Shown here: piece after piece, positions 33,478 through 45,058 of the stretch
Numbering within the stretch: position 1 is the first letter of the stretch
Layout: the number at the start of each line of letters is the position of its first letter
Origin: Hyphomicrobiales bacterium
GTDB taxonomy: Bacteria; Pseudomonadota; Alphaproteobacteria; Rhizobiales; Kaistiaceae
DNA: 64,000 nucleotides
Assembly (NCBI GenBank): GCA_017305635.1
Contig: JAFKKF010000014.1
Location: 81,443 to 145,442 of the forward strand
Direction of reading: 5' to 3'
The notes under the pieces: model-generated
What the model saw: only the letters and a program-made list of their open reading frames with translations
Databases searched by the model: none
What the model was told of the DNA's origin: nothing
Position numbers and translations under genes: made by a program

Positions 33478-34842
33478 ATGCCCATCAACATCCTCATGCC
33501 CGCGCTGTCGCCGACCATGGAGAAGGGCAACCTCTCCAAGTGGATCAAGAAGGAGGGCGACAAGATCAAGGCCGGCGACGTGATCGCCGAGATCGAGACC
33601 GACAAGGCGACCATGGAAGTGGAAGCCGTGGACGAGGGCACGCTCGGCAAGATCATTGTGCCCGAGGGCGCGCAGGATGTCGCGGTGAACGCGCCGATCG
33701 CGGTGCTGCTCGCCGAGGGCGAGGACAAGAGCGCGCTGTCGGGGGCGGGCGCCCCGGCTCCCGGGCCGAAGGCTGCGGCGGCACCCGCCGCGGCCCCGGC
33801 TCCTGCTGCCGCTCCGAAGGCCGCAACTCCCGCAGCCGCTCCGGTTGCGGCGCCGAAGGCGGCAGCTCCCGCCGCCACCAACGGGGCCGTCGCCGCCAAC
33901 GGCTCCTCCGGCGGGCGCGTCTTCGCCTCGCCGCTCGCCCGGCGTCTGGCGAGGGAAGCCGGCATCGACCTTTCCGCGGTGAAGGGCTCCGGCCCGCATG
34001 GCCGCGTCGTGCAGGCCGATATCGATGCCGCCAGGGCCGGCGGTGTCGCCAAGGCGGCTCCGGCCGCGGGCGCCCCGGCGCCTGCCGTGCTCGCCAGGGG
34101 CATGGCCGACGAGCAGGTCCTGAAGCTCTTCGAGCCGGGCTCCTACGACGTCGTCCCGCATGACAATGTCCGCAAGGTCATCGCGCGGCGCCTGGTCGAG
34201 GCGAAGCAGACGATCCCGCATTTCTACCTGTCGGTGGATACCGAGATCGACGCGCTCCTGAAGCTCCGCGCCGACATCAACGATGCCGCGCCCAAGGACA
34301 AGGACGGCAAGCCGGCCTGGAAGGTCTCGGTCAACGACATGGTGATCAAGGCCCTCGCCATGGCGCTGCGGCGGATCCCCGATGCCAACGTGACGTGGAC
34401 CGAGGGGGGGATGCTGCGTCACAAGCGCTCCGACATCGGCGTCGCGGTCTCGATCCCGGGCGGCCTGATCACGCCGGTCGTACGGAACGCCGACCAGAAG
34501 AGCGTGACCCAGATCTCCAACGAGATGAAGGACCTCGCCGCCCGCGCCCGGGTCAAGAAGCTCGCGCCGCAGGAATACCAGGGCGGCACCTCGGCGGTGT
34601 CCAACCTCGGCATGTACGGCGTGAAGAGCTTCTCGGCGGTGATCAACCCGCCGCATGCGACGATCCTCGCGGTCGGCGCCGGCGAGGAGCGGGCGATCGT
34701 GCGCAACCACAAGGTCGAGGTCGCGACGCTGATGACGCTGACGCTGTCGACCGACCACCGCGCGGTGGACGGGGCGCTCGGCGCCGAGCTGATCGGGGCG
34801 CTGAAGACGCTCATCGAGAAGCCGGCAGGCATGCTGGCCTGA
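33478..34842 (+). CDS. pdhC: Dihydrolipoamide acetyltransferase (E2)
   Basis: Core of the pyruvate dehydrogenase complex, passing the acetyl group to CoA. 454 residues: lipoyl domain (about 1-80, lysine in [11 protein letters not shown]), Ala/Pro-rich linker, peripheral-subunit-binding domain (about 140-180, FASPLARRLAREAGIDL then GSGPHGRVVQADI) and the catalytic domain with the DHRAVDG motif near residue 426. One lipoyl domain only. Starts five bases after the small basic protein. Confidence 0.97.
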   Translation: MPINILMPALSPTMEKGNLSKWIKKEGDKIKAGDVIAEIETDKATMEVEAVDEGTLGKIIVPEGAQDVAVNAPIAVLLAEGEDKSALSGAGAPAPGPKAAAAPAAAPAPAAAPKAATPAAAPVAAPKAAAPAATNGAVAANGSSGGRVFASPLARRLAREAGIDLSAVKGSGPHGRVVQADIDAARAGGVAKAAPAAGAPAPAVLARGMADEQVLKLFEPGSYDVVPHDNVRKVIARRLVEAKQTIPHFYLSVDTEIDALLKLRADINDAAPKDKDGKPAWKVSVNDMVIKALAMALRRIPDANVTWTEGGMLRHKRSDIGVAVSIPGGLITPVVRNADQKSVTQISNEMKDLAARARVKKLAPQEYQGGTSAVSNLGMYGVKSFSAVINPPHATILAVGAGEERAIVRNHKVEVATLMTLTLSTDHRAVDGALGAELIGALKTLIEKPAGMLA

Positions 34843-34846
34843 CGCC

Positions 34847-35173
34847 ATGCGGCGCATGCGGGCCCTGGCGGTTGGCATCGGCCTCGCCCTCATCGGCGCG
34901 GCGGGACCGGCTTCCGCCGCGCTCGCGCCGATCTACGAGAGCATCCGCGAGATCGGCACGATCCTCGACGATCCGCGCCTCGTGCAGGCGATAGGGGCGG
35001 GGGCGCTGCCGGTCACGTCGATCACCGACAATGGCGAGGGCGGCTATGTCATCGCGACGGAGCGCTGCACGGTCACCGTGATGGTGGTGACCGTTCCGCC
35101 CGATCCGGGCAAGCCGATGATGGCCGGCCCGCGCCAGTTCACGCTCGAATTCCAACAACCCGTCTGCAAGTAG
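34847..35173 (+). CDS. Small exported protein between pdhC and lpdA
   Basis: 108 residues from ATG 34847. Residues 1-25 form a signal peptide (ending ASA-ALA). The mature part has two cysteines (ERCTVTV and the C-terminal QPVCK) that may form a disulfide. Unrecognised family. It begins four bases after the pdhC stop and ends 18 bases before lpdA, so it is embedded in the operon of a cytoplasmic enzyme complex, which is hard to explain functionally. Confidence 0.75.
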   Translation: MRRMRALAVGIGLALIGAAGPASAALAPIYESIREIGTILDDPRLVQAIGAGALPVTSITDNGEGGYVIATERCTVTVMVVTVPPDPGKPMMAGPRQFTLEFQQPVCK

Positions 35174-35191
35174 CCCCGAGGGACTGAAGCC

Positions 35192-36607
35192 ATGGCCAAT
35201 GCCTACGACGTGATCATCATCGGCTCCGGCCCGGGCGGCTACGTGGCCGCGATCCGCGGTGCGCAGCTCGGCCTGAAGGTGGCGGTGGTCGAGCGCTCCT
35301 ATGTCGGCGGCATCTGCCCGAACTGGGGCTGCATCCCGACCAAGGCGCTGCTCCGCTCGGCCGACGTTTATCATGCGATGACCCATGCCAAGGACTTCGG
35401 CCTCTCGGCCGAGAAGCCCGGCTACGACGCGGCGGCGATCGTCAAGCGTTCGCGCGGCATCGCCAACCAGATGTCGACCGGGGTCGGCTTCCTCCTGAAG
35501 AAGAACAAGGTCGACATCATCTGGGGCACGGCGACGATCACGGCGCCGGGCAAGGTGTCGGTGAAGGCCTCGGACAACCCGCCGAAGGGAGCGCTCGGCG
35601 GCGGCGACTACGCGGCGAAGAACATCATCATCGCCACCGGGGCGCGGCCGCGCCCGCTGCCGGGCATGGAGCCGGACAAGGCGCTCATCTGGACCTACTT
35701 CGAGGCGATGGTGCCGGAGAAGATGCCGAAGTCGCTGCTCGTCGTCGGCTCGGGCGCCATCGGCATCGAGTTCGCCTCCTTCTACCGCACCTTCGGGACC
35801 GAGGTGACGGTGGTCGAGATCCTGCCGCAGATCCTTCCGGTCGAGGACGAGGAGATCGCGGCGCTCGCCCGCAAGCGCTTCGAGAAGGAGGGGATCAGGA
35901 TCCTCACCGATGCCAAGGTCGCCAAGGTCACCAAGGGCAAGGATTCGGTCACCGCGACGATCGAGACGAAGGACGGCAAGACCCAGGAGATCACCGCCGA
36001 GCGCATGATCTCTGCGGCCGGCGTGGTCGGCAATTCCGAGAACCTCGGGCTCGAGAAGGTCGGCGTGAAGGTCGACCGCGGCATCATCACCGTCGACGAT
36101 CATTGCCGCACCAACGTGCCCGGCATCTATGCCATCGGCGACGTGGCCGGCTCGCCGATGCTCGCCCACAAGGCCGAGCACGAGGGCGTCATCGCGATCG
36201 AAACGATCGCCGGCAAGCATCCGCATGGTCTCGACAAGCTGAAGATCCCGGGCTGCACCTATTGCTCGCCGCAGGTCGCCTCCGTCGGGCTCACGGAGAA
36301 GAAGGCGATCGCCGCCGGCCACGAGGTTCGCGTCGGCCGCTTCCCCTTCATCGGCAATGGCAAGGCGGTGGCGCTCGGCGAGCCGGACGGCATGGTCAAG
36401 ACCATCTTCGACAAGAAGACGGGCCAGCTCCTCGGCGCCCATCTCGTCGGCGCGGAAGTGACCGAGCTCGTCCAGGGCTTCGTCGTCGCCATGAACCTCG
36501 AGACCACCGAGGAAGAGCTGATCAACGCGGTCTTCCCGCACCCGACCATCTCGGAGACGATGCACGAGAGCGTGCTCGCCGCCTATGGAAGGGCGATCCA
36601 TATCTGA
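35192..36607 (+). CDS. lpdA: Dihydrolipoamide dehydrogenase (E3)
   Basis: FAD-dependent oxidation of dihydrolipoamide with NAD+ in the pyruvate dehydrogenase complex. 471 residues. FAD-binding IIGSGPGGYVAA (residues 9-20), redox-active cysteines in GGICPNWGCIPTK near residues 41-53, the NAD-binding GSGAIGIEFASFY near 187, and the C-terminal active-site HPTISETMHE near 449. Last gene of the pdh operon; a small exported protein on the other strand ends six bases downstream. Confidence 0.97.
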   Translation: MANAYDVIIIGSGPGGYVAAIRGAQLGLKVAVVERSYVGGICPNWGCIPTKALLRSADVYHAMTHAKDFGLSAEKPGYDAAAIVKRSRGIANQMSTGVGFLLKKNKVDIIWGTATITAPGKVSVKASDNPPKGALGGGDYAAKNIIIATGARPRPLPGMEPDKALIWTYFEAMVPEKMPKSLLVVGSGAIGIEFASFYRTFGTEVTVVEILPQILPVEDEEIAALARKRFEKEGIRILTDAKVAKVTKGKDSVTATIETKDGKTQEITAERMISAAGVVGNSENLGLEKVGVKVDRGIITVDDHCRTNVPGIYAIGDVAGSPMLAHKAEHEGVIAIETIAGKHPHGLDKLKIPGCTYCSPQVASVGLTEKKAIAAGHEVRVGRFPFIGNGKAVALGEPDGMVKTIFDKKTGQLLGAHLVGAEVTELVQGFVVAMNLETTEEELINAVFPHPTISETMHESVLAAYGRAIHI

Positions 36608-36613
36608 CCGGGA

Positions 36614-37006
36614 TCACTCCGCCGGGACGGAATGGCACGGATCGAGGAGGATCGCCTTCCGGTCCAGGTAGCGTATGCGCCCCTCCATCTGGACCATGTC
36701 GCCGACCTTCTTCATGGGATTGTAGGTCTCCATGCAGGCGACGCGCGGCGTGTCGGGGCATATGACCGTGACCATGGTGGGGTCGTTCGCGTTGATCGCC
36801 ACGACCTTCTCCCGCGCGAACAGGATCGGCGACCATCCATAGGCTTCCGGCCGGATGCCGGCGGCGATCGCGGCAATCAACGCGCAGGTCGCCTCGTATT
36901 CGCGGTCGCCTTCGGTCGCGTCGCCGGCGAGGGGCGACGCGACCGGCAGGCCCAGTGCCAGGGCAAGTGCGGCAATGCGGGCCGCGATCATGTATCTGCC
37001 TGTCAT
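36614..37006 (-). CDS. Exported small protein, function unknown
   Basis: 130 residues. Signal peptide about 1-28 (IAARIAALALALGLPVASPLA). The mature part holds four cysteines (TCALI, VICPD, ACMETYN, DPCHSVPAE) and YLDRKAILLDPC near the end. It may be folded by disulfides in the periplasm. I recognise no family. Convergent with lpdA. Confidence 0.75.
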   Translation of the reverse strand: MTGRYMIAARIAALALALGLPVASPLAGDATEGDREYEATCALIAAIAAGIRPEAYGWSPILFAREKVVAINANDPTMVTVICPDTPRVACMETYNPMKKVGDMVQMEGRIRYLDRKAILLDPCHSVPAE

Positions 37007-37090
37007 GCCGTCAGGTAGCCGGGATTTTGGCCGGCTGCCAAGTCGGGATAGACTGCGAAAAGCGAGGAGTCGGCGCGAGGGAGGCGGGAC

Positions 37091-37348
37091 ATGAACGATC
37101 AGGCAAGGGCGATCGTCGCCTGGGTCATCATCGGGCTCATCGCGGGGCTGGTCGCAAGCGTCATCGTCGGCACGCCGGGCGGGCTGATCCGCTACCTGGT
37201 CGCCGGCCTGATCGGCTCCGTGGTCGGCGGCTTCCTTGCGCGCCAGCTCAAGATCCGGCTCAATTTCGGCAATGCCTTCCTGGAGCAGGTGGTCATTGCG
37301 ATCGGCGGCGCGATCGTGGTGCTGATCATCGCCCAGATCGTGCTCTGA
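37091..37348 (+). CDS. GlsB/YeaQ/YmgE-family membrane protein
   Basis: 85 residues. Two to three hydrophobic helices with the glycine pattern IIGLIAGLVAS and LIGSVVGGFLARQL typical of the family called transglycosylase-associated, often induced by stress. Location: inner membrane. Divergent from the preceding exported protein and 115 bases upstream of lipA. Confidence 0.85.
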   Translation: MNDQARAIVAWVIIGLIAGLVASVIVGTPGGLIRYLVAGLIGSVVGGFLARQLKIRLNFGNAFLEQVVIAIGGAIVVLIIAQIVL

Positions 37349-37463
37349 CCGTCCGTTGCGCCAGCCCGGAGCAGCCCTGCATGACAAGCAATGGTGCTGC
37401 TCGCCGGAAACCCCTATATCCATGAGGCGATTGGCGAAACCGCCGCAAGGGAAGCGCTAGTTC

Positions 37464-38423
37464 ATGGTCGTGGTACTGGATACGGTCGCCGGCAGGGATG
37501 TCCGCCCGCGCCACCCGGAAAAGCAGAGCCGGCCGGACGCGCCGGTGCTCCGCAAGCCTGACTGGATCCGCGTGCGCGCGCCCGGCTCGCCGGTCTTCCG
37601 CGAGACCACCTCGATCGTGCGCGAGCACAAGCTCGTCACCGTCTGCGAGGAGGCGGGCTGCCCGAACATCGGCGAGTGCTGGTCGAAGAAGCACGCGACC
37701 TTCATGATCATGGGCGATACCTGCACGCGCGCCTGTGCCTTCTGCAACGTGCGCACGGGCCTGCCGCAGGCGCTCGACCCCAGCGAGCCGGCGGGCGTCG
37801 CGGACGCCACCGCCAAGCTCGGGCTGACCCATGTCGTGGTGACCTCGGTCGACCGCGACGACCTCGCCGATGGCGGGGCGGCGCATTTTGCCGAGACGAT
37901 CCGTGCGATCCGCGCCGCGAGCCCGGCGACCATCGAGGTGCTGACGCCGGATTTCCTGCGCAAGGACGGTGCGCTCGAGGTGGTCGTGAAGGCGCGGCCG
38001 GACGTGTTCAACCACAACCTCGAGACGGTGCCGTCGAAATACCTCACGGTGCGGCCGGGTGCGCGCTACTTCGCCTCGCTTCGGCTCCTCCAGCAGGTGA
38101 AGGAGCTCGATCCGTCGATGTTCACCAAGTCCGGCATCATGGTCGGGCTCGGCGAGGAGCGGAACGAGGTCCTCCAGCTGATGGACGACCTGCGCGCGGC
38201 GAACGTCGATTTCCTCACCATCGGCCAGTACCTGCAGCCGACGCGCAAGCACCATCCGATCGTGCGCTACGTCACGCCGGACGAGTTCAAGGCCTACGAG
38301 ACCATCGCCTATGCCAAGGGCTTCCTGATGGTCTCGGCGAGCCCGCTGACGCGCTCCTCGCACCATGCCGGCGAGGATTTCGCCAAGCTCCGCGCCGCCC
38401 GCGCGGCGCGCCAGGGGACCTGA
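37464..38423 (+). CDS. lipA: Lipoyl synthase
   Basis: Radical-SAM enzyme that inserts two sulfurs into octanoyl groups on the lipoyl domains of E2 and, here, E1-beta. 319 residues. Auxiliary cluster cysteines are in [12 protein letters not shown] near residues 62-73; the radical-SAM cluster is CTRACAFC near residues 89-96; the C-terminal conserved serine is in [10 protein letters not shown] near residue 300. Sits after the pdh operon as in other Rhizobiales and serves its lipoyl domains. Confidence 0.97.
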   Translation: MVVVLDTVAGRDVRPRHPEKQSRPDAPVLRKPDWIRVRAPGSPVFRETTSIVREHKLVTVCEEAGCPNIGECWSKKHATFMIMGDTCTRACAFCNVRTGLPQALDPSEPAGVADATAKLGLTHVVVTSVDRDDLADGGAAHFAETIRAIRAASPATIEVLTPDFLRKDGALEVVVKARPDVFNHNLETVPSKYLTVRPGARYFASLRLLQQVKELDPSMFTKSGIMVGLGEERNEVLQLMDDLRAANVDFLTIGQYLQPTRKHHPIVRYVTPDEFKAYETIAYAKGFLMVSASPLTRSSHHAGEDFAKLRAARAARQGT

Positions 38424-38433
38424 GCGGCCGGCC

Positions 38434-38913
38434 ATGCCGAGCTTCACGGCGACGCGGCGGGTCCGGCATTCCGCGACCGACATGTTCGACCTCGTCGCCG
38501 ACGTCGAGGCCTATCCGAAGTTCCTGCCGATGTGCGAGCGGCTGACCGTGCGCTCGCGCCGGAAGGATGGCGACAGGGATGTGCTCATCGCGACGATGAC
38601 GGTCGCCTACAAGTTCGTGCGCGAGTCCTTCACCACGCGCGTGACGCTCGACCGCGCGAGCTTTCTCATCCAGGCGGAATATATCGACGGGCCGTTTAGC
38701 CATCTCGAGAACGTCTGGCGCTTCGAGCCGCATGGCCGCGGCGACTGCATCATCCGTTTCTCCATCGACTACGAGTTCAAGTCGCGCCTCCTGCAGATGC
38801 TGATCGGCTCGCTCTTCGAGCGCGTCTTCGCGCGCTACACCGAGGCGTTCGAGGCGCGGGCGGATGCGGTATACGGCGTAGAGGGCGGGACGCCGCGCCT
38901 GTCCCCGGCCTAG
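38434..38913 (+). CDS. Coq10/RatA-like START-domain protein
   Basis: 159 residues. The family is called type II toxin RatA in some databases, but in alphaproteobacteria and mitochondria it is the ubiquinone-binding Coq10. The opening RHSATDMFDLVADVEAYPKF (about residues 12-31) is typical. Start ATG at 38434, ten bases after the lipA stop. Its end overlaps that of the convergent CinA-like gene by four bases. Confidence 0.88.
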   Translation: MPSFTATRRVRHSATDMFDLVADVEAYPKFLPMCERLTVRSRRKDGDRDVLIATMTVAYKFVRESFTTRVTLDRASFLIQAEYIDGPFSHLENVWRFEPHGRGDCIIRFSIDYEFKSRLLQMLIGSLFERVFARYTEAFEARADAVYGVEGGTPRLSPA

Positions 38914-39404
38914 CCGGCCAGCTCCCGCAGCATCGCGAGCGCCTGACGCACCGCGGCAAGGCGGATGGCGCTGCGGCCCCCGTCCGGAAACACGCAGCGG
39001 ACGTGATTGAGGAGGCCGCCACGCTGGGCGGCGGCGAAGTGGACGAGCCCCACGGGCTTGTCGGGCGAGCCGCCGCCCGGGCCGGCGATCCCTGTGATGG
39101 CGACGACCAACGACGCGGTGGAGCGGGCGAGCGCGCCCTCGGCCATGGCGCGGGCGACGGTCTCGCTCACCGCGCCATGGCGGTTGATCACGTCCGGCGG
39201 CACGCCGAGGAGCGCCGATTTCGCCGCATTGGAATAGGTGACCATGCCGCGGTCGACCACCGCCGACGAACCGGCGATCTCGGTGAGCACGCCGGCGACC
39301 AATCCGCCGGTGCAGGACTCGGCGGTGGCGATGGTGAGGCGCTGGTCCGTGCAGCGCTCGATCAGCTCGCGGGCGAGGGGAAGGAGAGGGGTGAGGTCGG
39401 TCAT
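38910..39404 (-). CDS. CinA C-terminal-domain protein (NMN amidohydrolase, PncC-like)
   Basis: 164 residues. Contains only the C-terminal domain of CinA: TAESCTGGLVAGVLTEIAGS near residues 26-45, TGIAGPGGGSPDKPVGLVHF near 114-133. This domain deamidates nicotinamide mononucleotide in E. coli PncC. The ATG at 39404 fits the domain start. Seven bases downstream of ispDF on the same strand, an arrangement seen in other Rhizobiales. Confidence 0.9.
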   Translation of the reverse strand: MTDLTPLLPLARELIERCTDQRLTIATAESCTGGLVAGVLTEIAGSSAVVDRGMVTYSNAAKSALLGVPPDVINRHGAVSETVARAMAEGALARSTASLVVAITGIAGPGGGSPDKPVGLVHFAAAQRGGLLNHVRCVFPDGGRSAIRLAAVRQALAMLRELAG

Positions 39405-39411
39405 CGCCTGC

Positions 39412-40596
39412 TCATGGCCGGAAGGGTAGGCGGATGGTCGCCATCGCATAGGCGGCGATGCCCTCCGACCGGCCGATGAAGCCGAGGCCCTCGTTGGTGG
39501 TTGCCTTGACGCCGACCTGGTCCGGCCGGATGCCGGCGATGGAGGCGATGCGGGTGCGCATGGCGTCGCGATGGGGGCCGATCTTCGGCGCCTCGGCGAT
39601 CACCGCCACGTCGAGATGGGCGAGGCGCCCGCCGCGCGCGGCGACGCGCTCGACCGCGAAGGCGAGGAAGCGGTCGGAGGAGGCGCCCCGCCAGCGCTCG
39701 TCGGAAGGCGGGAAGTGGGAGCCGATGTCGCCATCGGCGAGCGCGCCGAGTACCGCATCGGTGAGGGCATGGAGCACGACGTCGGCGTCGGAATGGCCGA
39801 CGAGGCCGCGCGTATGGGGGATCTGGACGCCACCGAGGGTTACCCAGTCGCCCGGTCCGAGGGCGTGGACGTCGTAGCCGACGCCGACGCGCACGTCGCC
39901 GGCGGCAAGGGCGGCCTCGGCGGCCAGGCGCCGGTCGGCATCGGCGAAATCCTCCGCCGTGGTGAGCTTCACGTTGCCGGCTTCGCCCGCCACGGTGACC
40001 ACGGGGATGCCGGCCCATTCGGCCACGGCGGCGTCGTCGGTGACCTCGACCCCGGCCGCCGCCGCGCGCCGGTGTGCGTCGCGGATCGCGGCGAAGCGGA
40101 AGCCCTGGGGCGTCTCGGCGCCGGCGAGGTTCTCGCGCGGCACGGTCTCCGCGACGGTGCCGTCGGCGCGGATGCGCTTCAGCGTATTGGCGACCGGCAC
40201 CACGGGGAGGACCGCATCGGCCGCGTCCAGCGCGCCGATGACGCGGGTGAGGAGCGCCGCGCTCGCAAAGGGCCGGGCGGCATCCTGGATGAGCACTTTG
40301 TCCGGGTTCAGGTCTTCCAGGGCGGCGAGCCCGTTGAGGACCGATTGCTGGCGGCTGGCGCCGCCATGGACCGGCTTCATCAGCTTCCTGTGTTGCGATG
40401 CAATAGCCGCATAGCGCCCTGCATCGTCGGGGTGAATGACGGTCACGACCCGGTCGATGGCGTCATGGGCGAGGAAGGCGTCGAGCGTGTGCCGCAACAA
40501 GGAGATGCCGCCAAGCTCCTGATATTGCTTCGGAACCTGGGCGCCCGCGACGCGGGTCCCGCGGCCGGCGGCGACGATGATGGCGGCATTGGTCAT
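39412..40596 (-). CDS. ispDF: Bifunctional IspD/IspF enzyme of the MEP isoprenoid pathway
   Basis: 394 residues in two domains. IspD part (about 1-235): cytidylyltransferase with [16 protein letters not shown] near residues 12-27 and DAARPF near 104. IspF part (about 236-394): cyclodiphosphate synthase with [11 protein letters not shown] near 239 and [14 protein letters not shown] near 273. Makes CDP-methylerythritol and methylerythritol cyclodiphosphate, steps three and five of the pathway. The fusion is typical of alphaproteobacteria. Confidence 0.96.
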   Translation of the reverse strand: MTNAAIIVAAGRGTRVAGAQVPKQYQELGGISLLRHTLDAFLAHDAIDRVVTVIHPDDAGRYAAIASQHRKLMKPVHGGASRQQSVLNGLAALEDLNPDKVLIQDAARPFASAALLTRVIGALDAADAVLPVVPVANTLKRIRADGTVAETVPRENLAGAETPQGFRFAAIRDAHRRAAAAGVEVTDDAAVAEWAGIPVVTVAGEAGNVKLTTAEDFADADRRLAAEAALAAGDVRVGVGYDVHALGPGDWVTLGGVQIPHTRGLVGHSDADVVLHALTDAVLGALADGDIGSHFPPSDERWRGASSDRFLAFAVERVAARGGRLAHLDVAVIAEAPKIGPHRDAMRTRIASIAGIRPDQVGVKATTNEGLGFIGRSEGIAAYAMATIRLPFRP

Positions 40597-40652
40597 GGTC
40601 CGGCATTAAACACGGCTGCCGGAAGGCGGGGCAACCATGAATGCGGCGGCCC

Positions 40653-40682
40653 TTGCCGTTCCCCCCTGATTCTGACTACGAT
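40653..40682 (+). promoter_or_regulatory. Putative dusB-ntrBC promoter
   Basis: TTGCCG (40653-40658) and TACGAT (40677-40682) with 18-base spacing, 30 bases upstream of the dusB start. Placement in the divergent gap supports it; the hexamers are only moderate matches. No sigma-54 (GG-N10-GC) promoter was found by eye. Confidence 0.35.
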
Positions 40683-40712
40683 ATGTGCAGAAAAGTTGGG
40701 TGCCTATCGAAT

Positions 40713-41729
40713 ATGCAAGCCTTCGCCGACCTGGCCGCGCCGCTCGCCATCGGGCCCGTCACGATCCCCAACCGGGTCTTCCTCGCGCCGATGTCGGGCG
40801 TATCGGATCGTCCGATGCGCATGCTCGCCGCGCGCTTCGGTGCCGGATTAGTCGTATCCGAAATGGTCGCCAGCGAGCAACTGGCGGTCGGTCATCCGGA
40901 AAGCGTCATGCGCGCCGAGCGTTCGGGTGCGGGGCCGCACGTCGTCCAGCTCGCCGGGCGCGAGGCGCACTGGATGGCCGAGGGGGCGCGCGCGGCGACC
41001 GATGCCGGCGCCGACATCATCGACATCAACATGGGCTGCCCGGCGAAGAAGGTGACGAGCGGCTATTCCGGCTCGGCCCTGATGCGCGACCTCGACCATG
41101 CATTGACGCTGATCGAGGCGACGGTCGGCGCCACCTCCCTGCCGGTCACGCTGAAGATGCGGCTCGGCTGGGACGAGAAGACGATGAACGCGCCGGAGCT
41201 GGCGCGCCGGGCCGAGGCGGCGGGGGTCCGGATGGTCACCGTCCACGGCCGCACGCGCTGCCAGTTCTACGAGGGCAGGGCGGACTGGACGGCGATCCGC
41301 CGCGTCAAGGACGCCATATCCATCCCGCTCGTCGCCAATGGCGACCTCACGAATCCGGACGAGGCCGCCGCCATGCTCGCGGCCTCGGGCGCCGACGGCG
41401 TCATGGTCGGCCGCGGCGCCTATGGCCGGCCCTGGCTCCCCGGTGCCATCGCGGCGCGGGCCGCCGGATGCGAGGTGGCGGCGCCGTCGGGCGCGGCGCT
41501 CGCGGACCTCGTCAGCGAACACTACGAGGCGATGCTCGCGCATTACGGCGAGCCGCTCGGCCTGCGCTGCGCCCGCAAGCATCTCGGCTGGTATGCCGAC
41601 CGCCTTGCGCCTTGCGCCGAGGTGAAGGCGCTGCGCGCGGCGATGATGGGCGCCACCAGTCCGCGCGAGGTGATGCGCCTGATCGCGGCGCTCTTCGGCG
41701 AGGGCGGCGACCGCATGGAGGCTGCATGA
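40713..41729 (+). CDS. dusB: tRNA-dihydrouridine synthase (DusB/NifR3)
   Basis: FMN-dependent reduction of uridine in tRNA. 338 residues from ATG 40713. [16 protein letters not shown] near residues 22-37, and the catalytic cysteine in [19 protein letters not shown] near residue 110. The gene, first called nifR3, regularly precedes ntrB and ntrC in alphaproteobacteria, and here overlaps ntrB by four bases (ATGA). Confidence 0.95.
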   Translation: MQAFADLAAPLAIGPVTIPNRVFLAPMSGVSDRPMRMLAARFGAGLVVSEMVASEQLAVGHPESVMRAERSGAGPHVVQLAGREAHWMAEGARAATDAGADIIDINMGCPAKKVTSGYSGSALMRDLDHALTLIEATVGATSLPVTLKMRLGWDEKTMNAPELARRAEAAGVRMVTVHGRTRCQFYEGRADWTAIRRVKDAISIPLVANGDLTNPDEAAAMLAASGADGVMVGRGAYGRPWLPGAIAARAAGCEVAAPSGAALADLVSEHYEAMLAHYGEPLGLRCARKHLGWYADRLAPCAEVKALRAAMMGATSPREVMRLIAALFGEGGDRMEAA

Positions 41730-42850
41730 ACGTTCCCGCCCAGCGCGCGCGGCCCGCCGAGAGCGCCGCCCCGGCGCTGCTCGATGCGCTGCCGCATCCG
41801 GTGCTGATGGTCGACGGGACCGGCAATATCGTCGAGGCCAACGTCGCGGCGGAGAGCTTCTTCCAGGCGTCCAAGACGGTGCTCAGGCGCCACCCGCTCG
41901 CCTATTTCATTCCCTTCGGCAGCCCGCTCCTGTCGCTGGTCGACCAGGTGCGCGAGCGTGCCTCGCCGGTCAACGAATACCGCGTCGACATCGGTACGCC
42001 GCGGAACGGCGGCGAGCGCATCGTCGACATCTATGCCTCGCCGGTGACGGAGGCGCAGGAAAGCGTCGTCATCGTGCTGCAGGAGCGGTCGATGGCTGAC
42101 AAGCTCGACCGCCAGCTTACCCATCGCGGCGCGGCCCGCTCGGTGACCGGGCTCGCCGCGATGCTCGCCCACGAGATCAAGAACCCGCTCTCGGGGATCC
42201 GCGGGGCGGCGCAGCTCCTCGAATCCTCGGTCGACGACAACGACCGTGCCCTCACGCGCCTCATCTGCGACGAGGCCGACCGCATCGTGAAGCTGGTCGA
42301 CCGCATGGAGGTCTTCTCGGACGAGCGGCCGATCGAGCGCGAGCCGGTCAACATCCACAGCGTCCTCGACCACGTGCGGCGCATCGCCCTGTCGGGCTTC
42401 GCCCGCTCGATCCGGATCGGCGACGAATACGATCCGTCGCTGCCGCCGGTCTATGCCAATCGCGACCAGCTCGTGCAGGTCTTCCTCAACCTCCTCAAGA
42501 ACGCGGCGGAGTCGATCGGCGACGCGGCGGATGGCGAGATCGTGCTGACGACCGCCTACAAGCCGGGCTTCCGGTTGACGGTGCCGGGCAATGCCGACCG
42601 CGTCACCCTGCCGCTCGAATTCTGCGTGCGCGACAACGGCAAGGGCGTGCCGGCCGACATGCTGCCGCACCTCTTCGACCCCTTCGTCACGACCAAGGCC
42701 AACGGCACGGGACTGGGCCTTGCCCTGGTCGCCAAGATCATCGGCGACCATGGCGGGGTCATCGAATGCGAGTCCCAGCCTCGCCGGACCGTATTCCGCG
42801 TGCTGATGCCCGCCTTCCCCGGGCCGGCCAACAGGGACAAGGAAGAGTAA
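41726..42850 (+). CDS. ntrB: Nitrogen regulation histidine kinase NtrB
   Basis: Senses nitrogen state through PII and phosphorylates NtrC. 374 residues, cytoplasmic, no membrane helix. PAS-like sensor about 15-120, H-box [20 protein letters not shown] near residue 148 with the phosphorylated histidine, N-box [14 protein letters not shown] near 252, G-boxes DNGKGVP and [10 protein letters not shown] near 305 to 335. Start on the ATGA overlap with dusB. Followed by ntrC two bases after its stop. Confidence 0.95.
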   Translation: MNVPAQRARPAESAAPALLDALPHPVLMVDGTGNIVEANVAAESFFQASKTVLRRHPLAYFIPFGSPLLSLVDQVRERASPVNEYRVDIGTPRNGGERIVDIYASPVTEAQESVVIVLQERSMADKLDRQLTHRGAARSVTGLAAMLAHEIKNPLSGIRGAAQLLESSVDDNDRALTRLICDEADRIVKLVDRMEVFSDERPIEREPVNIHSVLDHVRRIALSGFARSIRIGDEYDPSLPPVYANRDQLVQVFLNLLKNAAESIGDAADGEIVLTTAYKPGFRLTVPGNADRVTLPLEFCVRDNGKGVPADMLPHLFDPFVTTKANGTGLGLALVAKIIGDHGGVIECESQPRRTVFRVLMPAFPGPANRDKEE

Positions 42851-42851
42851 G

Positions 42852-44294
<1,443 letters not shown>

Positions 44295-44392
44295 GCCGGG
44301 CCGTGCGCGTTTGCAGCGCGGCGCGAAGGGCGGCATAAGCGGGAGGTGACTGCGCACCAGGCGGGTCCGCCGGGAGAATTCGGGGAGAAGCC

Positions 44393-44938
44393 TTGCTCGC
44401 TGCCTTGAAGCGGTTCCTGCGAAAGGCGCTGGACCCGGACTTCGTGCCCGGCGCCCGGACCGACAGGGTCATTCGCAGGCTCAGGGCCCAGGGCGTGCGC
44501 ATCGGGGAGGGTTGCCGCATATATAGCAGCGACTTTTCGCTGGAACCCTACCTGGTCACGCTAGGCGACGGCGTCGGCATTGCCGGCGGCGTGAAGATCA
44601 TCACCCATAACGGTGCCGCGCGGATTCTCCGCCATGCCCGTCCCGGCGTGCAGTCCTTCGGCCGGGTGACCATCGGGGACGATACCTTCATCGGCGAGAA
44701 TGCGATCATCCTGCCCGGCACCTCGATCGGCAGGATGTGCATCGTGGCGGCCGGTTCGGTGGTGCGCGGCCGGATACCGGACAATTCGATGGTGGTAGGC
44801 AATCCCGCCAGGGTCGTCGGCCGGACGAGCCTGTACCTGCGGCATCTCGACCGGAATCCGCTGACCATGGACACGTTCCACCTGTCGCCGGAGGCCAAGC
44901 GACGGGCGATCCTCGACCGGCTCGGCCGCGAAAACTAG
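44393..44938 (+). CDS. Hexapeptide-repeat acyltransferase, TTG start
   Basis: 181 residues. Starts at a TTG at 44393 behind a strong GGGGAGAAG site. Left-handed beta-helix hexapeptide repeats are visible (VTLGDGVGIAGGVKI, VTIGDDTFIGENAIILPGTS, IVAAGSVVRG and VVGNPARVVGR), typical of acetyltransferases acting on sugars. Substrate unknown. It sits between ntrC and ntrY, which are adjacent in the order I remember, so it looks inserted. Confidence 0.8.
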   Translation: MLAALKRFLRKALDPDFVPGARTDRVIRRLRAQGVRIGEGCRIYSSDFSLEPYLVTLGDGVGIAGGVKIITHNGAARILRHARPGVQSFGRVTIGDDTFIGENAIILPGTSIGRMCIVAAGSVVRGRIPDNSMVVGNPARVVGRTSLYLRHLDRNPLTMDTFHLSPEAKRRAILDRLGREN

Positions 44939-45039
44939 GCGGCAAGGGCTACACGCAGCCCTTTGTGTCCCACGTCACACCCTGTGGCTTTCTGATCACA
45001 ATATTGTTGCAATTGGGTCAGAGCTTGGCCTACCTCCTC

Positions 45040-45058
45040 GGGGACAGTCCTTGTCCCC
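45040..45058 (+). promoter_or_regulatory. Hairpin in ntrY leader
   Basis: GGGGACA (45040-45046) and TGTCCCC (45052-45058) form a perfect 7-bp stem with a 5-base loop, 24 bases before the ntrY ATG; more complementary GGGG/CCCC blocks follow up to 45078. It could mask the ribosome-binding region; no regulator known. Confidence 0.4.
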
